Shown: piece after piece, positions 17,488 to 27,086 of the stretch
Position numbering within the stretch: position 1 is the stretch's first letter
Layout: every line of letters starts with the position of its first letter
Source: a virus
Length of the DNA stretch: 64,000 bases
Reading direction: 5' to 3' (one strand)
Virus record (IMG/VR): IMGVR_UViG_3300028176_000002
Location: 32,497 to 96,496 of that record
Program-made: the position numbers and the translations under genes
Notes under the pieces: model-generated
Told to the model about the DNA's origin: nothing
Seen by the model: the letters and a program-made list of their open reading frames with translations, nothing else
The model's database searches: none

Positions 17488-18944
17488 TTAATTTTACTTT
17501 CCCCGTTTTGTCTTATAATGTCAATCTTATTTACATCTTCAATCTCAGGTAGATTCTGGTAGATTATAAAATATTGAAATGGTAATGTCTTACAAATCTC
17601 TATAAATTTAAGAAAATTAACCGCATCCATGTTACCTAAACCTTCATCTGCGATTATAATACCTTCATTTTCGCCTTTGTGGAGTAATATAGCCAGTTTA
17701 AAGACACTACTTAAAAAACATTTCTGACCGGAAGAAAGTTGTTCGTATTTTAATTCATTCTCACCGTTCTTAATTTTAATAAAATCTTTCTCTGCGTTAA
17801 ATTCTACTTGCATGTTTACTTCTTTTAATAAGTTATTGATAATTACCGCCAATTGTTTAAGCCATTGATTAATAAAATATCCTGCAAATGAGTCTAATAA
17901 CTTTACTGATTCACTATACATTAATACGTCTTTAGCAGTATACTTGTAATCCTTAAATTTAAACGCTTCTTTTAATTTTAGTAAACATTCTCTTGCCTTC
18001 TGTTCTTCGCCCTGCAGTTTACTTAGTGTTTCACTATAATACTCCAGTGCATTTAGTTCATTGTCTAACTGCAATTTTAATTCGGCAATCTCTTTATTCC
18101 AAATAGCAATTTCATTATTTATTGCTAATTCTTGACTAGGCGTAATTTGTTTAGTTATCTGAGTACATTTTGTCTTCAAAATAGGGCAAATCCCACTCTT
18201 CTGGGCTTCTTGCATCTCGTATCTTCGATTATTAATTAAACGTTCTCGGGTCTGTATTTCTGATTTTAATTTATTGGCGATACCATTTTGAAGTTCCCCG
18301 TCTTTCTCAAACTCGCTATAGTTTTTCTTTATATCATCTAATCCCGCATTAAGAATCTGTACTCTACGTTCTGACAAATAAAATTTATAATATCTTTTAT
18401 CTACATTATACGTTTCTCTTTCTGATTTTTTAAGTAATAGATTCTTTCTTATTCCGGTAAATAAGTCATCTACAAAGTTCATTAACTCTTTTCTAAGAGA
18501 AGTAATTCCTAAATCTAATAAGTTAATCCCTTTTGAATCAATCATTCTAAATTTTTTAAAGAAATCGTAATTTCCGAATTGTTCATCTATAAACTGTTGT
18601 TTGATGGTAACCGTATTTCCTTCTACAATACTTCCATTAAGAAAAATAGTTAAATCGCTAGGTATACTCCTAGTGATTACAAACGTGTCGTAACCTTTTT
18701 TGATTACAATTGTAACCTCGGTCTCTTTAGTGCCAATTCTAACTAAATCTTTTAAATTAATCCCTGAAACATCACCATAAAGGCAGAAAGTAATAGCGTT
18801 CTTTACTAATGTAGTCTTTCCAGAACCATTAGAAGATGACTGAGTATCATCTAAATTAACACCAGAAATAACATTAATCTTATTCAATGTTACTTCCGTA
18901 AATTTAAATAACTCGAAATTTTTAAGACTTAGTTTTTCTAACAT
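17484..18944 (-). CDS. sbcC: SbcC/Rad50-like (T4 gp46-type) ATPase
   Basis: 486 residues. Walker A SNGSGKTT at 39-45, coiled coil arms, a central CPILKTKC that can act as a zinc hook, the LSSGQK signature and Walker B GIIIADEGLGNMDA. With the SbcD-like nuclease at 19384 it should form the Mre11-Rad50-type complex that processes DNA ends for recombination. The arms are short compared with bacterial SbcC (about 1000 residues), as in phage versions. Confidence 0.85.
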   Translation of the reverse strand: MLEKLSLKNFELFKFTEVTLNKINVISGVNLDDTQSSSNGSGKTTLVKNAITFCLYGDVSGINLKDLVRIGTKETEVTIVIKKGYDTFVITRSIPSDLTIFLNGSIVEGNTVTIKQQFIDEQFGNYDFFKKFRMIDSKGINLLDLGITSLRKELMNFVDDLFTGIRKNLLLKKSERETYNVDKRYYKFYLSERRVQILNAGLDDIKKNYSEFEKDGELQNGIANKLKSEIQTRERLINNRRYEMQEAQKSGICPILKTKCTQITKQITPSQELAINNEIAIWNKEIAELKLQLDNELNALEYYSETLSKLQGEEQKARECLLKLKEAFKFKDYKYTAKDVLMYSESVKLLDSFAGYFINQWLKQLAVIINNLLKEVNMQVEFNAEKDFIKIKNGENELKYEQLSSGQKCFLSSVFKLAILLHKGENEGIIIADEGLGNMDAVNFLKFIEICKTLPFQYFIIYQNLPEIEDVNKIDIIRQNGESKIK

Positions 18945-19116
18945 AATTTACTCGCTCTTTTACTCCTAAATAAATCTGTTCCCATTCATCTACAGTCATC
19001 CACCCATCATGGATGCACCCGGCTATTGCAGTAACTACATCAAAAACTTTGCAGTGTTCTATTTTAACCTCTTTTGGGTCGTCTTTCTTATATTTACTTT
19101 TTCCCTTTCGTGGCAA
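18922..19116 (-). CDS. 64-residue basic hypothetical protein, TTG start
   Basis: Reads (M)PRKGKSKYKKDDPK from a TTG preceded by AGGAGGATTTTTAAA. Sits between the two genes of the SbcCD-type pair and overlaps the SbcC start. No family recognised. Confidence 0.55.
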   Translation of the reverse strand: MPRKGKSKYKKDDPKEVKIEHCKVFDVVTAIAGCIHDGWMTVDEWEQIYLGVKERVNYVRKTKS

Positions 19117-19117
19117 T

Positions 19118-19387
19118 TTAAAAATCCTCCTCTTGATGAATTTTCTTTAGTTCTTTTGCAGAAAATTTAGAATCTTTCTTTTTATTAGGAACGACTCTAG
19201 TCTTAGGATTTATTGCCCAGACTTTTCGTTCATCTGCATGAACATCACACGGTTGTTTACACTCAGTGCATGAATAATAATACGTTCCTTCAAAGTCTTT
19301 TCCTTTTCCAAAATCAGTTCCTTCTTCAATCTTTACAATTGCATTACAGCAATTTGATTTTAATGTAGATTTATTTTTCTTACTCAT
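19118..19387 (-). CDS. 89-residue cysteine-pair protein
   Basis: Contains SNCCNAIVK, then CTECKQPC, a zinc-ribbon arrangement, followed by a polar tail. It overlaps the SbcD stop. Function unknown; the operon position suggests DNA metabolism. Confidence 0.55.
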   Translation of the reverse strand: MSKKNKSTLKSNCCNAIVKIEEGTDFGKGKDFEGTYYYSCTECKQPCDVHADERKVWAINPKTRVVPNKKKDSKFSAKELKKIHQEEDF

Positions 19388-20319
19388 CGTATTTCCTCCA
19401 ATAATATTTTCTTAATATCTTCAGGTACTTTATTTTCTTCTAAATATTTAATTAAAGATTCCCTTATGCTCATTTCATTTTTAGCAGTAATAAGCGTAGT
19501 ATCTGAAATGATAAAATCCTTCTTCTCCACAAACAAACTAAACTTCTCTTTATATGTTGATAAACTGTTAATAACCTTCGAATATGAGTCAAAATCCTTA
19601 AAAATGACACGAACCTTGGTTTTTGGGACAATTTTGTCCAGTATTGACTTAAATTCCTCTTCAGATTTAGCCAAAGAAGCGTATAGTGGCACTTTCTCCC
19701 CTTTGGGGTCTAAATATACATCTTTCATTGGATAGACTGATTTTAAGCCTAAAAGATGGTTAGTTTCATCCGTTCCTTTGTAATTTTCAATAAGAAGCAC
19801 GACCTTTGCTTTGTCTTGACTTTCAGCAAAATCAATGTATCTACAAGCCCCTAAATGCATAATATTTTTACCAATTGCCTGTAAAGAATGTTGATGACCT
19901 AAAAGAACATATTTATATTTTTTATAATCTTCTGCGGTCTTTGTGGCTCCATAACTTATGCTGCTTTCTGTTAATGTAAAATGCCCGCAATACATATATT
20001 CTTCATCAATATGTTCCTTTACTACTTTTACACTGGAGTGTAAGATTCCAAAATGGTTCATTATGGATTCTTCTGGTGTTGTAGACTCATGACTGTTTGC
20101 AGCTAAACAAATTAAAGGTCCATTTAATTTAGTTATAAATTTAGAAAATAAATCTAAGCATTCAGATTCAGGTTTCAATACGTCAAACGTATCTCCTAAA
20201 TTATAAACAGCATCTATTTTATACTTATTCGAAAGCATAATAATTTCATCAAGAACCAACGCACATTCCATTAGTTCAGATTTTTTAATATGCAAATCGG
20301 TAAATATTAATAAATTCAT
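19384..20319 (-). CDS. sbcD: SbcD/Mre11-like (T4 gp47-type) nuclease
   Basis: 311 residues of the metallophosphoesterase fold: FTDLHIKK, NLGDTFD, AANSHES (where GNHD is usual) and GHQHS. The layout and the nearby SbcC-like gene support an Mre11-type nuclease subunit. The GNHD position reads N-S-H-E, with the Asn and His kept but Asp changed to Glu. It likely trims DNA ends with the ATPase. Confidence 0.8.
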   Translation of the reverse strand: MNLLIFTDLHIKKSELMECALVLDEIIMLSNKYKIDAVYNLGDTFDVLKPESECLDLFSKFITKLNGPLICLAANSHESTTPEESIMNHFGILHSSVKVVKEHIDEEYMYCGHFTLTESSISYGATKTAEDYKKYKYVLLGHQHSLQAIGKNIMHLGACRYIDFAESQDKAKVVLLIENYKGTDETNHLLGLKSVYPMKDVYLDPKGEKVPLYASLAKSEEEFKSILDKIVPKTKVRVIFKDFDSYSKVINSLSTYKEKFSLFVEKKDFIISDTTLITAKNEMSIRESLIKYLEENKVPEDIKKILLEEIR

Positions 20320-20456
20320 TTCTTTCCTTTTGCTAAATATTTTTTAATTGCTTTCTTTATAATTTTATAACCTAGTTTATGTAATTCTATTAAGTCTTGC
20401 CAGCTTGTTCTGGAAATAAACCAATAACCTTTCTTATTTTTCTTTATCTCGTACAT
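20316..20456 (-). CDS. 46-residue basic peptide
   Basis: MYEIKKNKKGYWFISRTSW and a Lys-rich end. GGGAGGAATT is right before the ATG, with TAATG and ATGA overlaps on both sides. Function unknown. Confidence 0.5.
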   Translation of the reverse strand: MYEIKKNKKGYWFISRTSWQDLIELHKLGYKIIKKAIKKYLAKGKK

Positions 20457-20773
20457 TAATTCCTCCCTTTTTTCTTTTTATCTTCCGGTTTAGGTAATGC
20501 CTTCTTTTCATAAGGCGGAAGATTAAATAATTCATAACATTCCTCCGTAAGACCAGCCATGCCTTCTAAACGATGAAAAAATATTCTATCAAATAAATGT
20601 TTACAAGTCGGACATATTTCTTTTTGTTCTGATTGAACCTTCCCAACATAATTCATTACGTCTTCTTTGGAATCCAAAGACTCTTTCATTGCTTCTGGAC
20701 TAGCAGTATAAAGTATCCATGATTGACCATCTTTCATAGGATTGGCACATAAATCACAGTAATGTATTTCCAT
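20456..20773 (-). CDS. 105-residue zinc-finger-like protein
   Basis: CDLC near the start and CPTC near residue 55 can bind one zinc; the C-terminus is proline and lysine rich. It looks like a small phage regulatory or assembly protein, but no family is recognised. Confidence 0.6.
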   Translation of the reverse strand: MEIHYCDLCANPMKDGQSWILYTASPEAMKESLDSKEDVMNYVGKVQSEQKEICPTCKHLFDRIFFHRLEGMAGLTEECYELFNLPPYEKKALPKPEDKKKKGRN

Positions 20774-20788
20774 AAATATTCCTCCTAG

Positions 20789-21157
20789 TTAAAGACGTTT
20801 ACGTAATTTATTAGGTAGTATCGAATTTACTAAATAAATAAAAACTGATGGTCTTTTAAAATTTAAACAACCACGCATCTTATACGGATAAAATCTGTAA
20901 GTAGTAATCCATAAATCTAACATACAGATAATCGCTAATATTGCAGAAACAATAATAAACCAATCTAAAATAATCACACCATAATAAAATTTTACAATAT
21001 CATTAACAATCGCAAAATTAATAAATTTTCGAGATTGAGATTTAGCGTTTTTAGTGTGTCTAATTTTATTAGCCTGTAAAGTATACTTAATAGCATCAAA
21101 AATGCTAGTAACTACGAGTACACTTCCAACTATGTCTTTTAATAACCAATTACTCAT
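20789..21157 (-). CDS. membrane protein, possibly PQ-loop/SemiSWEET-like
   Basis: 122 residues with three hydrophobic spans. AIKYTLQANKIRHTKNAKSQS followed by a span resembles the first half of a SWEET-type PQ-loop repeat, though the PQ itself is absent. SemiSWEETs pass sugars as dimers; this is a weak suggestion. It is the first gene behind a class 1 promoter. Confidence 0.5.
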   Translation of the reverse strand: MSNWLLKDIVGSVLVVTSIFDAIKYTLQANKIRHTKNAKSQSRKFINFAIVNDIVKFYYGVIILDWFIIVSAILAIICMLDLWITTYRFYPYKMRGCLNFKRPSVFIYLVNSILPNKLRKRL

Positions 21158-21170
21158 TATTATTCCTTTC

Positions 21171-21200
21171 TAATACAAGTATACCATAAATACTCCGCAA
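21171..21200 (-). promoter_or_regulatory. class 1 promoter (extended -10)
   Basis: TTGCGGAG (21193-21200) then TGG-TATACT (-10 at 21178-21183) on the minus strand, 14-20 bases before the start of the 122-residue membrane protein. Nearly identical to the module at 42871. Confidence 0.65.
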
Positions 21201-21208
21201 TTCTTTGG

Positions 21209-21238
21209 GAGAAGGCGGTTTCCCAACCTTCTCTTTTT
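21209..21238 (+). terminator. hairpin with T-run, plus-strand orientation
   Basis: GAGAAGG and CCTTCTC make a 7-bp stem with an 11-nt loop followed by TTTTT on the plus strand. All local genes run minus, so it may stop antisense transcripts or act as a weak two-way terminator between the 64-residue gene and the class 1 promoter. Confidence 0.45.
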
Positions 21239-21239
21239 C

Positions 21240-21434
21240 TTATTTCTTCTTCAACTCGTTCTTCTTAGACTTTAATTCTTTCTTATCTTCTTCAGTCAAC
21301 AATTGATTACTTCTCATTGTGCTGAGGAATTTCATTGCGACTTTAATTACTTGTATCAATTTTCGGGCATCTGTCAATGCACCATCTGCCTCGATTTTAT
21401 CAATGTCGCTCAGAACTGCTTCAATTGTTATCAT
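21240..21434 (-). CDS. 64-residue helical hypothetical protein
   Basis: MITIEAVLSDIDKIEADGAL then a Lys/Glu-rich end; probably two helices. It has AAAGGAGTAAAG before its ATG. No family recognised. Confidence 0.5.
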   Translation of the reverse strand: MITIEAVLSDIDKIEADGALTDARKLIQVIKVAMKFLSTMRSNQLLTEEDKKELKSKKNELKKK

Positions 21435-21464
21435 CTTTACTCCTTTCCTTTAGCATTATTTTTA

Positions 21465-21557
21465 TTACTTTTTGATTAAAGGATAAACGAAAACTCCTAC
21501 TAATCCGCCTAACGCAATACCAACTATCGCTCCCACAATTAATCCGGTTACAAACAT
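21465..21557 (-). CDS. 30-residue glycine-zipper membrane peptide
   Basis: MFVTGLIVGAIVGIALGG continues as one hydrophobic helix with GxxxG spacing. AAAGGAGGTCATA precedes it, which is among the strongest sites in the window. Could be holin-like, but size alone does not show this. Confidence 0.5.
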   Translation of the reverse strand: MFVTGLIVGAIVGIALGGLVGVFVYPLIKK

Positions 21558-21573
21558 TATGACCTCCTTTCAA

Positions 21574-21768
21574 TTAAAATAGCCAACTCTTGTCAATAAG
21601 ATTATAAAATGTGTTTAATAAATTATGCATATCTTTTAATTCTGTCTGTAAATTAATTAAAATAGTTAATACTTTATAAAATACTCCTACCATTAAGAAT
21701 GTTAATATAACCATTGCAACTCTTTGAACTATTCCTACTATGTTATACGCTTTTTCTAATCCGCTCAC
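21574..21768 (-). CDS. 64-residue single-span membrane protein, GTG start
   Basis: A GTG behind GAGGGATGATAA overlaps the ligase stop. One hydrophobic segment (VAMVILTFLMVGVFY) lies in the middle with an amphipathic helix after it. Function unknown. Confidence 0.5.
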   Translation of the reverse strand: MSGLEKAYNIVGIVQRVAMVILTFLMVGVFYKVLTILINLQTELKDMHNLLNTFYNLIDKSWLF

Positions 21769-22664
21769 TTATCATCCCTCATTCTTATATATACCGGGTG
21801 CCGGGGCAAATCTTTTGCCCCTACGAGCATTCCTTTATATTCAATCATTCTACCTAAATATTTCTTTTGATTTTTCCATACTTCTTCTTTTTCTTCATCA
21901 GTCATCGCAATAGTAACTTTCAGTTCTTTTCCTTCATACATAACTATAAATGCTGCAGCTTTTTCAATTAAGATTCTATCATCTTTCTTTTTGCTAGTTA
22001 CTGACCTGCCAAGTTCATTAATCTTCTTTTCTGCACCTTCTCTGACCTCTGTGGCTTGAATAATTCCTATAATCTTTGCGTCGAATGTCATAAATGGTTT
22101 CATCTTATAAATTAAACCTTCTTTAATAGTTCCTCTCCCGCATTTATATTTTCCGTTAGGGTCTCTTAAAATTAATCCATCGCATCCCCAACCAATTGCG
22201 TTATCATATATTAAATTTATTTCTTCTGGTTTAAATATGCTCCACTGTTTCACCAATTCCATGTAATAGAAAGAAAACGGTAATGTTTCCAAAATATTAA
22301 TTCTAGTTTTAAATGACAAATCGTATTGTTCAAGAGGAATCGCATCAAAACAATAAAATTTTAAATCCTCCGGCAAATCTTTATCTAACTGTCTGGTAAT
22401 TCCAGATAGTTCGTTAAATGTTAAAGATTTAGCTATTAATTCTCCATCTAAAATTACACACTCTTTTTGGGCAGACTTTGCTATTTCTTCAAATCTATCC
22501 CATAATTTTATATTAGGGAATTGTTTTAATGCCCGGGAATACATTTTCCCATCTTTAAAAATACATCTTATTCCGTCAAATTTATATGAAACTAATAACG
22601 GATATTTTAATGTATTTATATCTATTTTTTCATTAGGTGCTAACATCGGTTTAAATGTTTTCAT
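21765..22664 (-). CDS. ATP-dependent DNA ligase
   Basis: 299 residues. The nucleotidyltransferase motifs are in order: YKFDGIRC (Lys28 accepts AMP), LDGEL, CDGLILRD and LIYKMKP, followed by an OB-fold-like C-terminus. This is the minimal T7-type ligase layout that seals nicks during phage replication and repair. Neighbours are polymerase and resolvase genes. Confidence 0.9.
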   Translation of the reverse strand: MKTFKPMLAPNEKIDINTLKYPLLVSYKFDGIRCIFKDGKMYSRALKQFPNIKLWDRFEEIAKSAQKECVILDGELIAKSLTFNELSGITRQLDKDLPEDLKFYCFDAIPLEQYDLSFKTRINILETLPFSFYYMELVKQWSIFKPEEINLIYDNAIGWGCDGLILRDPNGKYKCGRGTIKEGLIYKMKPFMTFDAKIIGIIQATEVREGAEKKINELGRSVTSKKKDDRILIEKAAAFIVMYEGKELKVTIAMTDEEKEEVWKNQKKYLGRMIEYKGMLVGAKDLPRHPVYIRMRDDK

Positions 22665-22867
22665 GTTTTCCTTATACTTACCAGTTCATTCATTTCTATT
22701 ATGATATGATTAACTACAATATATCCGTTACCTATTTCATCAATAATCGCATCATGATTGCACTGTTCTCCATCTGGTTTACGGTATTCTACCCAAACGT
22801 CATCTCCAACCTTTAGGTTTCTTATTCTATTAGCAATTCTTCTATTTCTTTTCTTACGTTTCTTCAT
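22661..22867 (-). CDS. 68-residue basic beta-rich protein
   Basis: Starts MKKRKKRNRRIANRIRN after GGGATTAAAACT with an ATGA overlap; the rest is strand-rich (DVWVEYRKPDG, GYIVVNHIIIE). The basic head suggests nucleic-acid contact. Family not recognised. Confidence 0.5.
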   Translation of the reverse strand: MKKRKKRNRRIANRIRNLKVGDDVWVEYRKPDGEQCNHDAIIDEIGNGYIVVNHIIIEMNELVSIRKT

Positions 22868-23439
22868 AGTTTTAATCCCGCAAAGCAAAGTAAAAGTGCA
22901 TCCGCAATGTTATCATCCTTAATCGGTTCTTCTACTACATTTCCAATCCATTTCATAATTTCCTGTTTCTTTTCCTTACCTTTACTCTTTTTTGGTAAAT
23001 GAGATTCAAATCCTACTAAATTTCTAGCGGTTATAGGGAAGATAATTTTTATTTCTCCAAACTTATCACATAATTTAGCATAAATAATTCCCTGTAATGC
23101 TCTTAAAAATCCAAATGTTACTACATTAATTTTTAAAAATGAATTCTCTAATATAAGTAGAGATTTATTTTTATCAAACTTTGGTAAACTAGGAATTAAT
23201 TCTTTATCAATCAACTTAACAAATTCAGCCAAGTGCTCCTGATACTTTTCTGCTTTTGATTCTGAATCTTTAGATAATTTAGGCAGTTCTAAAAGATAAG
23301 TTTTAACTAATAATTTACCATTAGTAATGTCTATCATCGCAATGCCTGACTTAGTAGCAGTATCAACTGCTAGACAGAAGACATTACTCTTTAATTTAAA
23401 ACCTAAATTGCGTTCAAGTTTCTTCAGTGATTTAATCAT
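22864..23439 (-). CDS. RuvC-like RNase H-fold Holliday junction resolvase
   Basis: About 191 residues from MIKSLKK, whose ATG overlaps the polymerase stop (ATGATTAA). LAVDTATKSGIAMID gives the first catalytic Asp, LLILENSF the Glu and DDNIADALLL the C-terminal Asp pair, in the order of RuvC-type resolvases. It should cut recombination intermediates made by the RecA-like protein. The window also has a RuvB-like ATPase at 46357. Confidence 0.7.
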   Translation of the reverse strand: MIKSLKKLERNLGFKLKSNVFCLAVDTATKSGIAMIDITNGKLLVKTYLLELPKLSKDSESKAEKYQEHLAEFVKLIDKELIPSLPKFDKNKSLLILENSFLKINVVTFGFLRALQGIIYAKLCDKFGEIKIIFPITARNLVGFESHLPKKSKGKEKKQEIMKWIGNVVEEPIKDDNIADALLLCFAGLKL

Positions 23440-25651
23440 GTGGTAATTTCCATCCCATTGCTTCGTAAATTGCTGTTGCTTTTTTCCAAATATTCCTATC
23501 CGCAATAAGATTCCAATCCGGTTTATTATCTCCAATTCCAATAAAATCATCAAATGCCATAATTTCTTTATACTTCTTTACTTCTGTAGTTTTCATCTTA
23601 GTTAATTCTTGTGAAGACTCTGCTAATTCTTTTTTAGTCTTCTTAACTGATTTAGTTACAGTTCTAGTTTCAAATTTTTCAGGAATAATGTAAGTATAAT
23701 AATAATCCTGACCTATGCTTACTTGCCATTCGGGATGCTCTATCAGTGCATATCGCAAGGCTCTAATATGAATGGTTTCTACTTTATATGCTTCCGGTGA
23801 TTTACTTAATTTACATGGAAACGCTACATCTATCAAAGGTAATTTCTTCATTCTGATTTCTTCTGATAACATCCATGCATCAATTTCTTCCTTCGGTTTC
23901 TCATTTAATACATTAGTTAATAATTCCTCTTGGAATTTTTCCATAAATTTGCTACTATCACTCCTCAAAACTTCAACTCCCTTGATAGTTAATTTATCCT
24001 TTCCTATCATATGACCTATGTAATGCTTCTTAGTGAGAATAAATAACTTATCGAACGTTCCTTCGTATTTAAATTTTAACGTTCCAGAATCCTTTCCAAA
24101 ATGATTTAAAAATTCAGGAATAATTTGTTCATTAATCATTGACTGGATTACTTCATAATCTTCATCTGTCTTTACGAAAATTGAATCAGTATCACTTGCT
24201 ACAGTTTCATAACCGAATGTTTTTAGTCTTAATTTTGTATAACGAATTAAAAATCTTGCTAAATAAGTTATGGTAGATGCAATATCTTTATTATACATCC
24301 GACTGCTCTTAAATAATAAAGTTCCGTAAACGGTATTATTTACTCCTTTAATCGCAGCATCCTTTTGCTTCATCAAATCTTTAGCATCTCCGGTTAAAGT
24401 TTCTACTAATTTCTGAATCTCTTCACGGGAATTAACCATCTTTCTGCAAACCGTTGGCACAATTGCGTTTGTATTCTGCCAAATATTAACCTTATTTATT
24501 GTTACTGTTTGCGTGTTTGGTTCTTTTTTAACATTTACTGGGTCTAAATTAAAAGTGATAATAAGATTAGGATAAGTACCTCCAACGTCAAATAAATGAA
24601 CCCCTTTGTGCAATCCTGACTTAGCATAAACATAACCACCTATAATTTCGTCTTCTTCCGTACGTCTAAATTTTTCATCTTCATCTGGTTTTGACGGAAG
24701 TATAACACCTTTTTCTTTTGCTGTTTGTAAAATAACTCCATCTACTATTACTGAGTTCATGCATAAATCATCCCACATAACTTTACCTATACGTCTAAGT
24801 TCGTCAAAGTAATTAATAAGGTGAAACTTATTCTCTAATTCAACTAACATCTTAACGTCGTTAAGATTTTTCTCTTTAATCTTTTCGTCTACAATATGAA
24901 ATGCAAATTTTTCCGGTTTATATTCTTTTTTAAATTCAGTACAATACACATACTCTAATTTATACTTCTTAAATTTATAAACTTTCTTTACCATTTCATA
25001 ATAGTCTAGGATACTTATTCCTGCAGGAAAGCCATTACGTTTAACCATTTTTCCAATAGGACTAAGTTTCTCTTCTAATTTATTCGTAATATCACACACT
25101 AAATTAGCATACCTAACCGTCATATAAGGATAATCAAATCCCTTACTATTGTACCCAATTAATAAATCAGGAGAAATACTTTTAATATAATTGATGAATG
25201 CATCAATTAAAAGAAACTCGGATTTATAATCAAGTGTCCAGAATTGTTTATAGGTTTGTGTATAATTATCGTAGGTTGTTATGCAGGTAATTGGGTCCGG
25301 AGCATAAAGCGGGTCGGGCATGTTCTTAGATTGAGTTTCAATATCCCAAAATACAAATCTAAGTTCTGGTTTATCCATTGAAACTTTATCCAACAGATAT
25401 CTCTTGCAAAAATTAATATCTGCTTCTTGACTTAGATTAGTTTTCTTCTTGGATATTTGATAAGGGTCTCTTACGGTTATTTTTTCAAGTTTTTCACCAA
25501 AGTAACCTCTGAAAAGACCTGTTTTGGAAGGTTCGTAATAATAGGGGAATAGTGATTCGTCTTTCATAGTCTGCAGTTCTCTAGCAGGTCTATGAAAAAT
25601 ATAAATAGTTTTATTATCGTTATAAATATTTGTAATCTTTAATTTAAGCAT
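23432..25651 (-). CDS. family B DNA polymerase
   Basis: 739 residues. Exonuclease motifs: FWDIETQS (near 103), IGYNSKGFDYPY, and an Asp in LNDVKMLVEL. Polymerase motifs: DVGGTYPNLI (near 350, where SLYPS is usual), NNTVYG (near 437) and SDTDSIF (near 485). All carboxylates are kept, so it should be the replicative polymerase with proofreading. The change to GGTYPN in motif A is uncommon. The C-terminus has a lysine-rich, probably flexible, insert before the last 60 residues. Confidence 0.95.
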   Translation of the reverse strand: MLKLKITNIYNDNKTIYIFHRPARELQTMKDESLFPYYYEPSKTGLFRGYFGEKLEKITVRDPYQISKKKTNLSQEADINFCKRYLLDKVSMDKPELRFVFWDIETQSKNMPDPLYAPDPITCITTYDNYTQTYKQFWTLDYKSEFLLIDAFINYIKSISPDLLIGYNSKGFDYPYMTVRYANLVCDITNKLEEKLSPIGKMVKRNGFPAGISILDYYEMVKKVYKFKKYKLEYVYCTEFKKEYKPEKFAFHIVDEKIKEKNLNDVKMLVELENKFHLINYFDELRRIGKVMWDDLCMNSVIVDGVILQTAKEKGVILPSKPDEDEKFRRTEEDEIIGGYVYAKSGLHKGVHLFDVGGTYPNLIITFNLDPVNVKKEPNTQTVTINKVNIWQNTNAIVPTVCRKMVNSREEIQKLVETLTGDAKDLMKQKDAAIKGVNNTVYGTLLFKSSRMYNKDIASTITYLARFLIRYTKLRLKTFGYETVASDTDSIFVKTDEDYEVIQSMINEQIIPEFLNHFGKDSGTLKFKYEGTFDKLFILTKKHYIGHMIGKDKLTIKGVEVLRSDSSKFMEKFQEELLTNVLNEKPKEEIDAWMLSEEIRMKKLPLIDVAFPCKLSKSPEAYKVETIHIRALRYALIEHPEWQVSIGQDYYYTYIIPEKFETRTVTKSVKKTKKELAESSQELTKMKTTEVKKYKEIMAFDDFIGIGDNKPDWNLIADRNIWKKATAIYEAMGWKLPHD

Positions 25652-25673
25652 TATACCTCGTTTCTAAAAATCG

Positions 25674-26039
25674 TTATCTATCCTCAATCTTTAATAAATG
25701 AAACGGAATCCATTGTGCTTCATATCCATTATCCCTCAACAAAGTAGTCATTGCTTGACCACCTACGGGATTCATACTATGAACATAAATTACCGCATGC
25801 TTCTGTAATTCATTTAAAACTAAATACTTCACGAATTCATAACCGGTTCTTTCTTCTTTTACTGCCTGTAAATTATTATACTCTAAATCATGGTCTAAAA
25901 ACATTATATCTATTTCATTATAAGTAACTGTTTGCTGTGCATCATCCAAATCTTTTGTAATATATAAATCATGATTCTTATATATACGCTTAAAAAATTC
26001 TATTCTGTTTGGATTATCTTCTAAAATAAGAATATGCAT
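25674..26039 (-). CDS. cyclic-phosphate-processing receiver-domain (cREC) protein
   Basis: 121 residues: ILILEDNPNRIEFF, a central MFLDHDLEY, HSMNPVGGQAM and an IPFHLL end. This fits the receiver-like domain linked to cyclic-phosphate or RNA-end processing, known from phages. Acidic residues at both ends of the fold are kept. It sits between the polymerase and recombinase genes. Its exact substrate is not known. Confidence 0.75.
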   Translation of the reverse strand: MHILILEDNPNRIEFFKRIYKNHDLYITKDLDDAQQTVTYNEIDIMFLDHDLEYNNLQAVKEERTGYEFVKYLVLNELQKHAVIYVHSMNPVGGQAMTTLLRDNGYEAQWIPFHLLKIEDR

Positions 26040-26040
26040 T

Positions 26041-27084
26041 TTATTCCTTTATTCCACTCGCAAAATAAAATGGTACGTGAACTTCGTCTCCTTCGGTACA
26101 TCCGTGTATCTGGGATTTATTAACGTGAATTACCGCATCAAATCCAATTTTAACGTCTATCATTTTTTCTTTACCGTTTTTATCTTTTTCTCCGGTAGGT
26201 CTCTTTTCGGTTACAGCATCCGCTCCTTGACCACGCCTAATACGTAAAATTAATCGTGAATTGTGCATAAGTGCATGCCCACCGCTTAATGTTTCTACTT
26301 TGATAAACGAACCAAGGTCTAGCCGAGCTTGCCCAATTAACAATAATGCACATTTTGCATCCGCAATATGTGGTGTTGCCATACGGAAGAACTGTGAAAG
26401 TTTACGAGCAAGTAAAGCCATAGTATCGTCTTGCACTGAACGTTCCTTATCTGCTTTACCCTCATACTGTTCACCATGCGGGCTTAAGCCTTGCACAGAA
26501 TCTAATACAATCACATCTACGACTTTTTCCTTACATAGTTTAATAACTGCGTCTAGCACAGCCTCAGCAGTCGGACAAATTAAATAAACTAGACTTTCAG
26601 TATCTACACCAAAGGACTTCGCCCAAATTACGTCGTATGACCTTTCAACGTCAAGGTATGCTGCGATTTTTCCTTCCGCCTGTGCGGTTGCGATTAATTT
26701 CAAAGCAAGTGTTGTTTTTCCACAACCTTTTGACCCCCAGATGCATGTCGTATTCCCTCTTTCTATTCCACCTCCGGTCAATTTATCTAAACATTTATAT
26801 CCGAAAGACTGACGTTCCCTAACGGAAATTGTATTAGCATAATCAACTTTAGCACCTTCAATATTTTTATTAATTTCTCGCATGACTCCTTTTAATTTTT
26901 CTCTACGCTCAATTTGTTCTTTAGATAATTTGATTACATGCTCTTCACCAAGAGCATCTTCTAAATCAATTCTCTCTATCTTTCCTTCCTTCGCTTCTTG
27001 TAATCCTTTTTCCACTTTCTTTTTAGATTCTTCTGAAAGAGGAACTAATTTATTTTTAGATTTACTGCCCTTTGGTCTTCCCAT
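26041..27084 (-). CDS. RecA/UvsX-like recombinase
   Basis: 347 residues. Walker A GSKGCGKT (117-124), Walker B VDVIVLDSVQG, LLIGQAR and GGHALMHNSRLILR mark a RecA-fold strand-exchange ATPase. The N-terminal MGRPKGSKSKNK resembles an AT-hook and could aid DNA binding. It should drive recombination together with the SbcCD-like, RuvC-like and RuvB-like proteins. Confidence 0.9.
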   Translation of the reverse strand: MGRPKGSKSKNKLVPLSEESKKKVEKGLQEAKEGKIERIDLEDALGEEHVIKLSKEQIERREKLKGVMREINKNIEGAKVDYANTISVRERQSFGYKCLDKLTGGGIERGNTTCIWGSKGCGKTTLALKLIATAQAEGKIAAYLDVERSYDVIWAKSFGVDTESLVYLICPTAEAVLDAVIKLCKEKVVDVIVLDSVQGLSPHGEQYEGKADKERSVQDDTMALLARKLSQFFRMATPHIADAKCALLLIGQARLDLGSFIKVETLSGGHALMHNSRLILRIRRGQGADAVTEKRPTGEKDKNGKEKMIDVKIGFDAVIHVNKSQIHGCTEGDEVHVPFYFASGIKE

Positions 27085-27086
27085 GA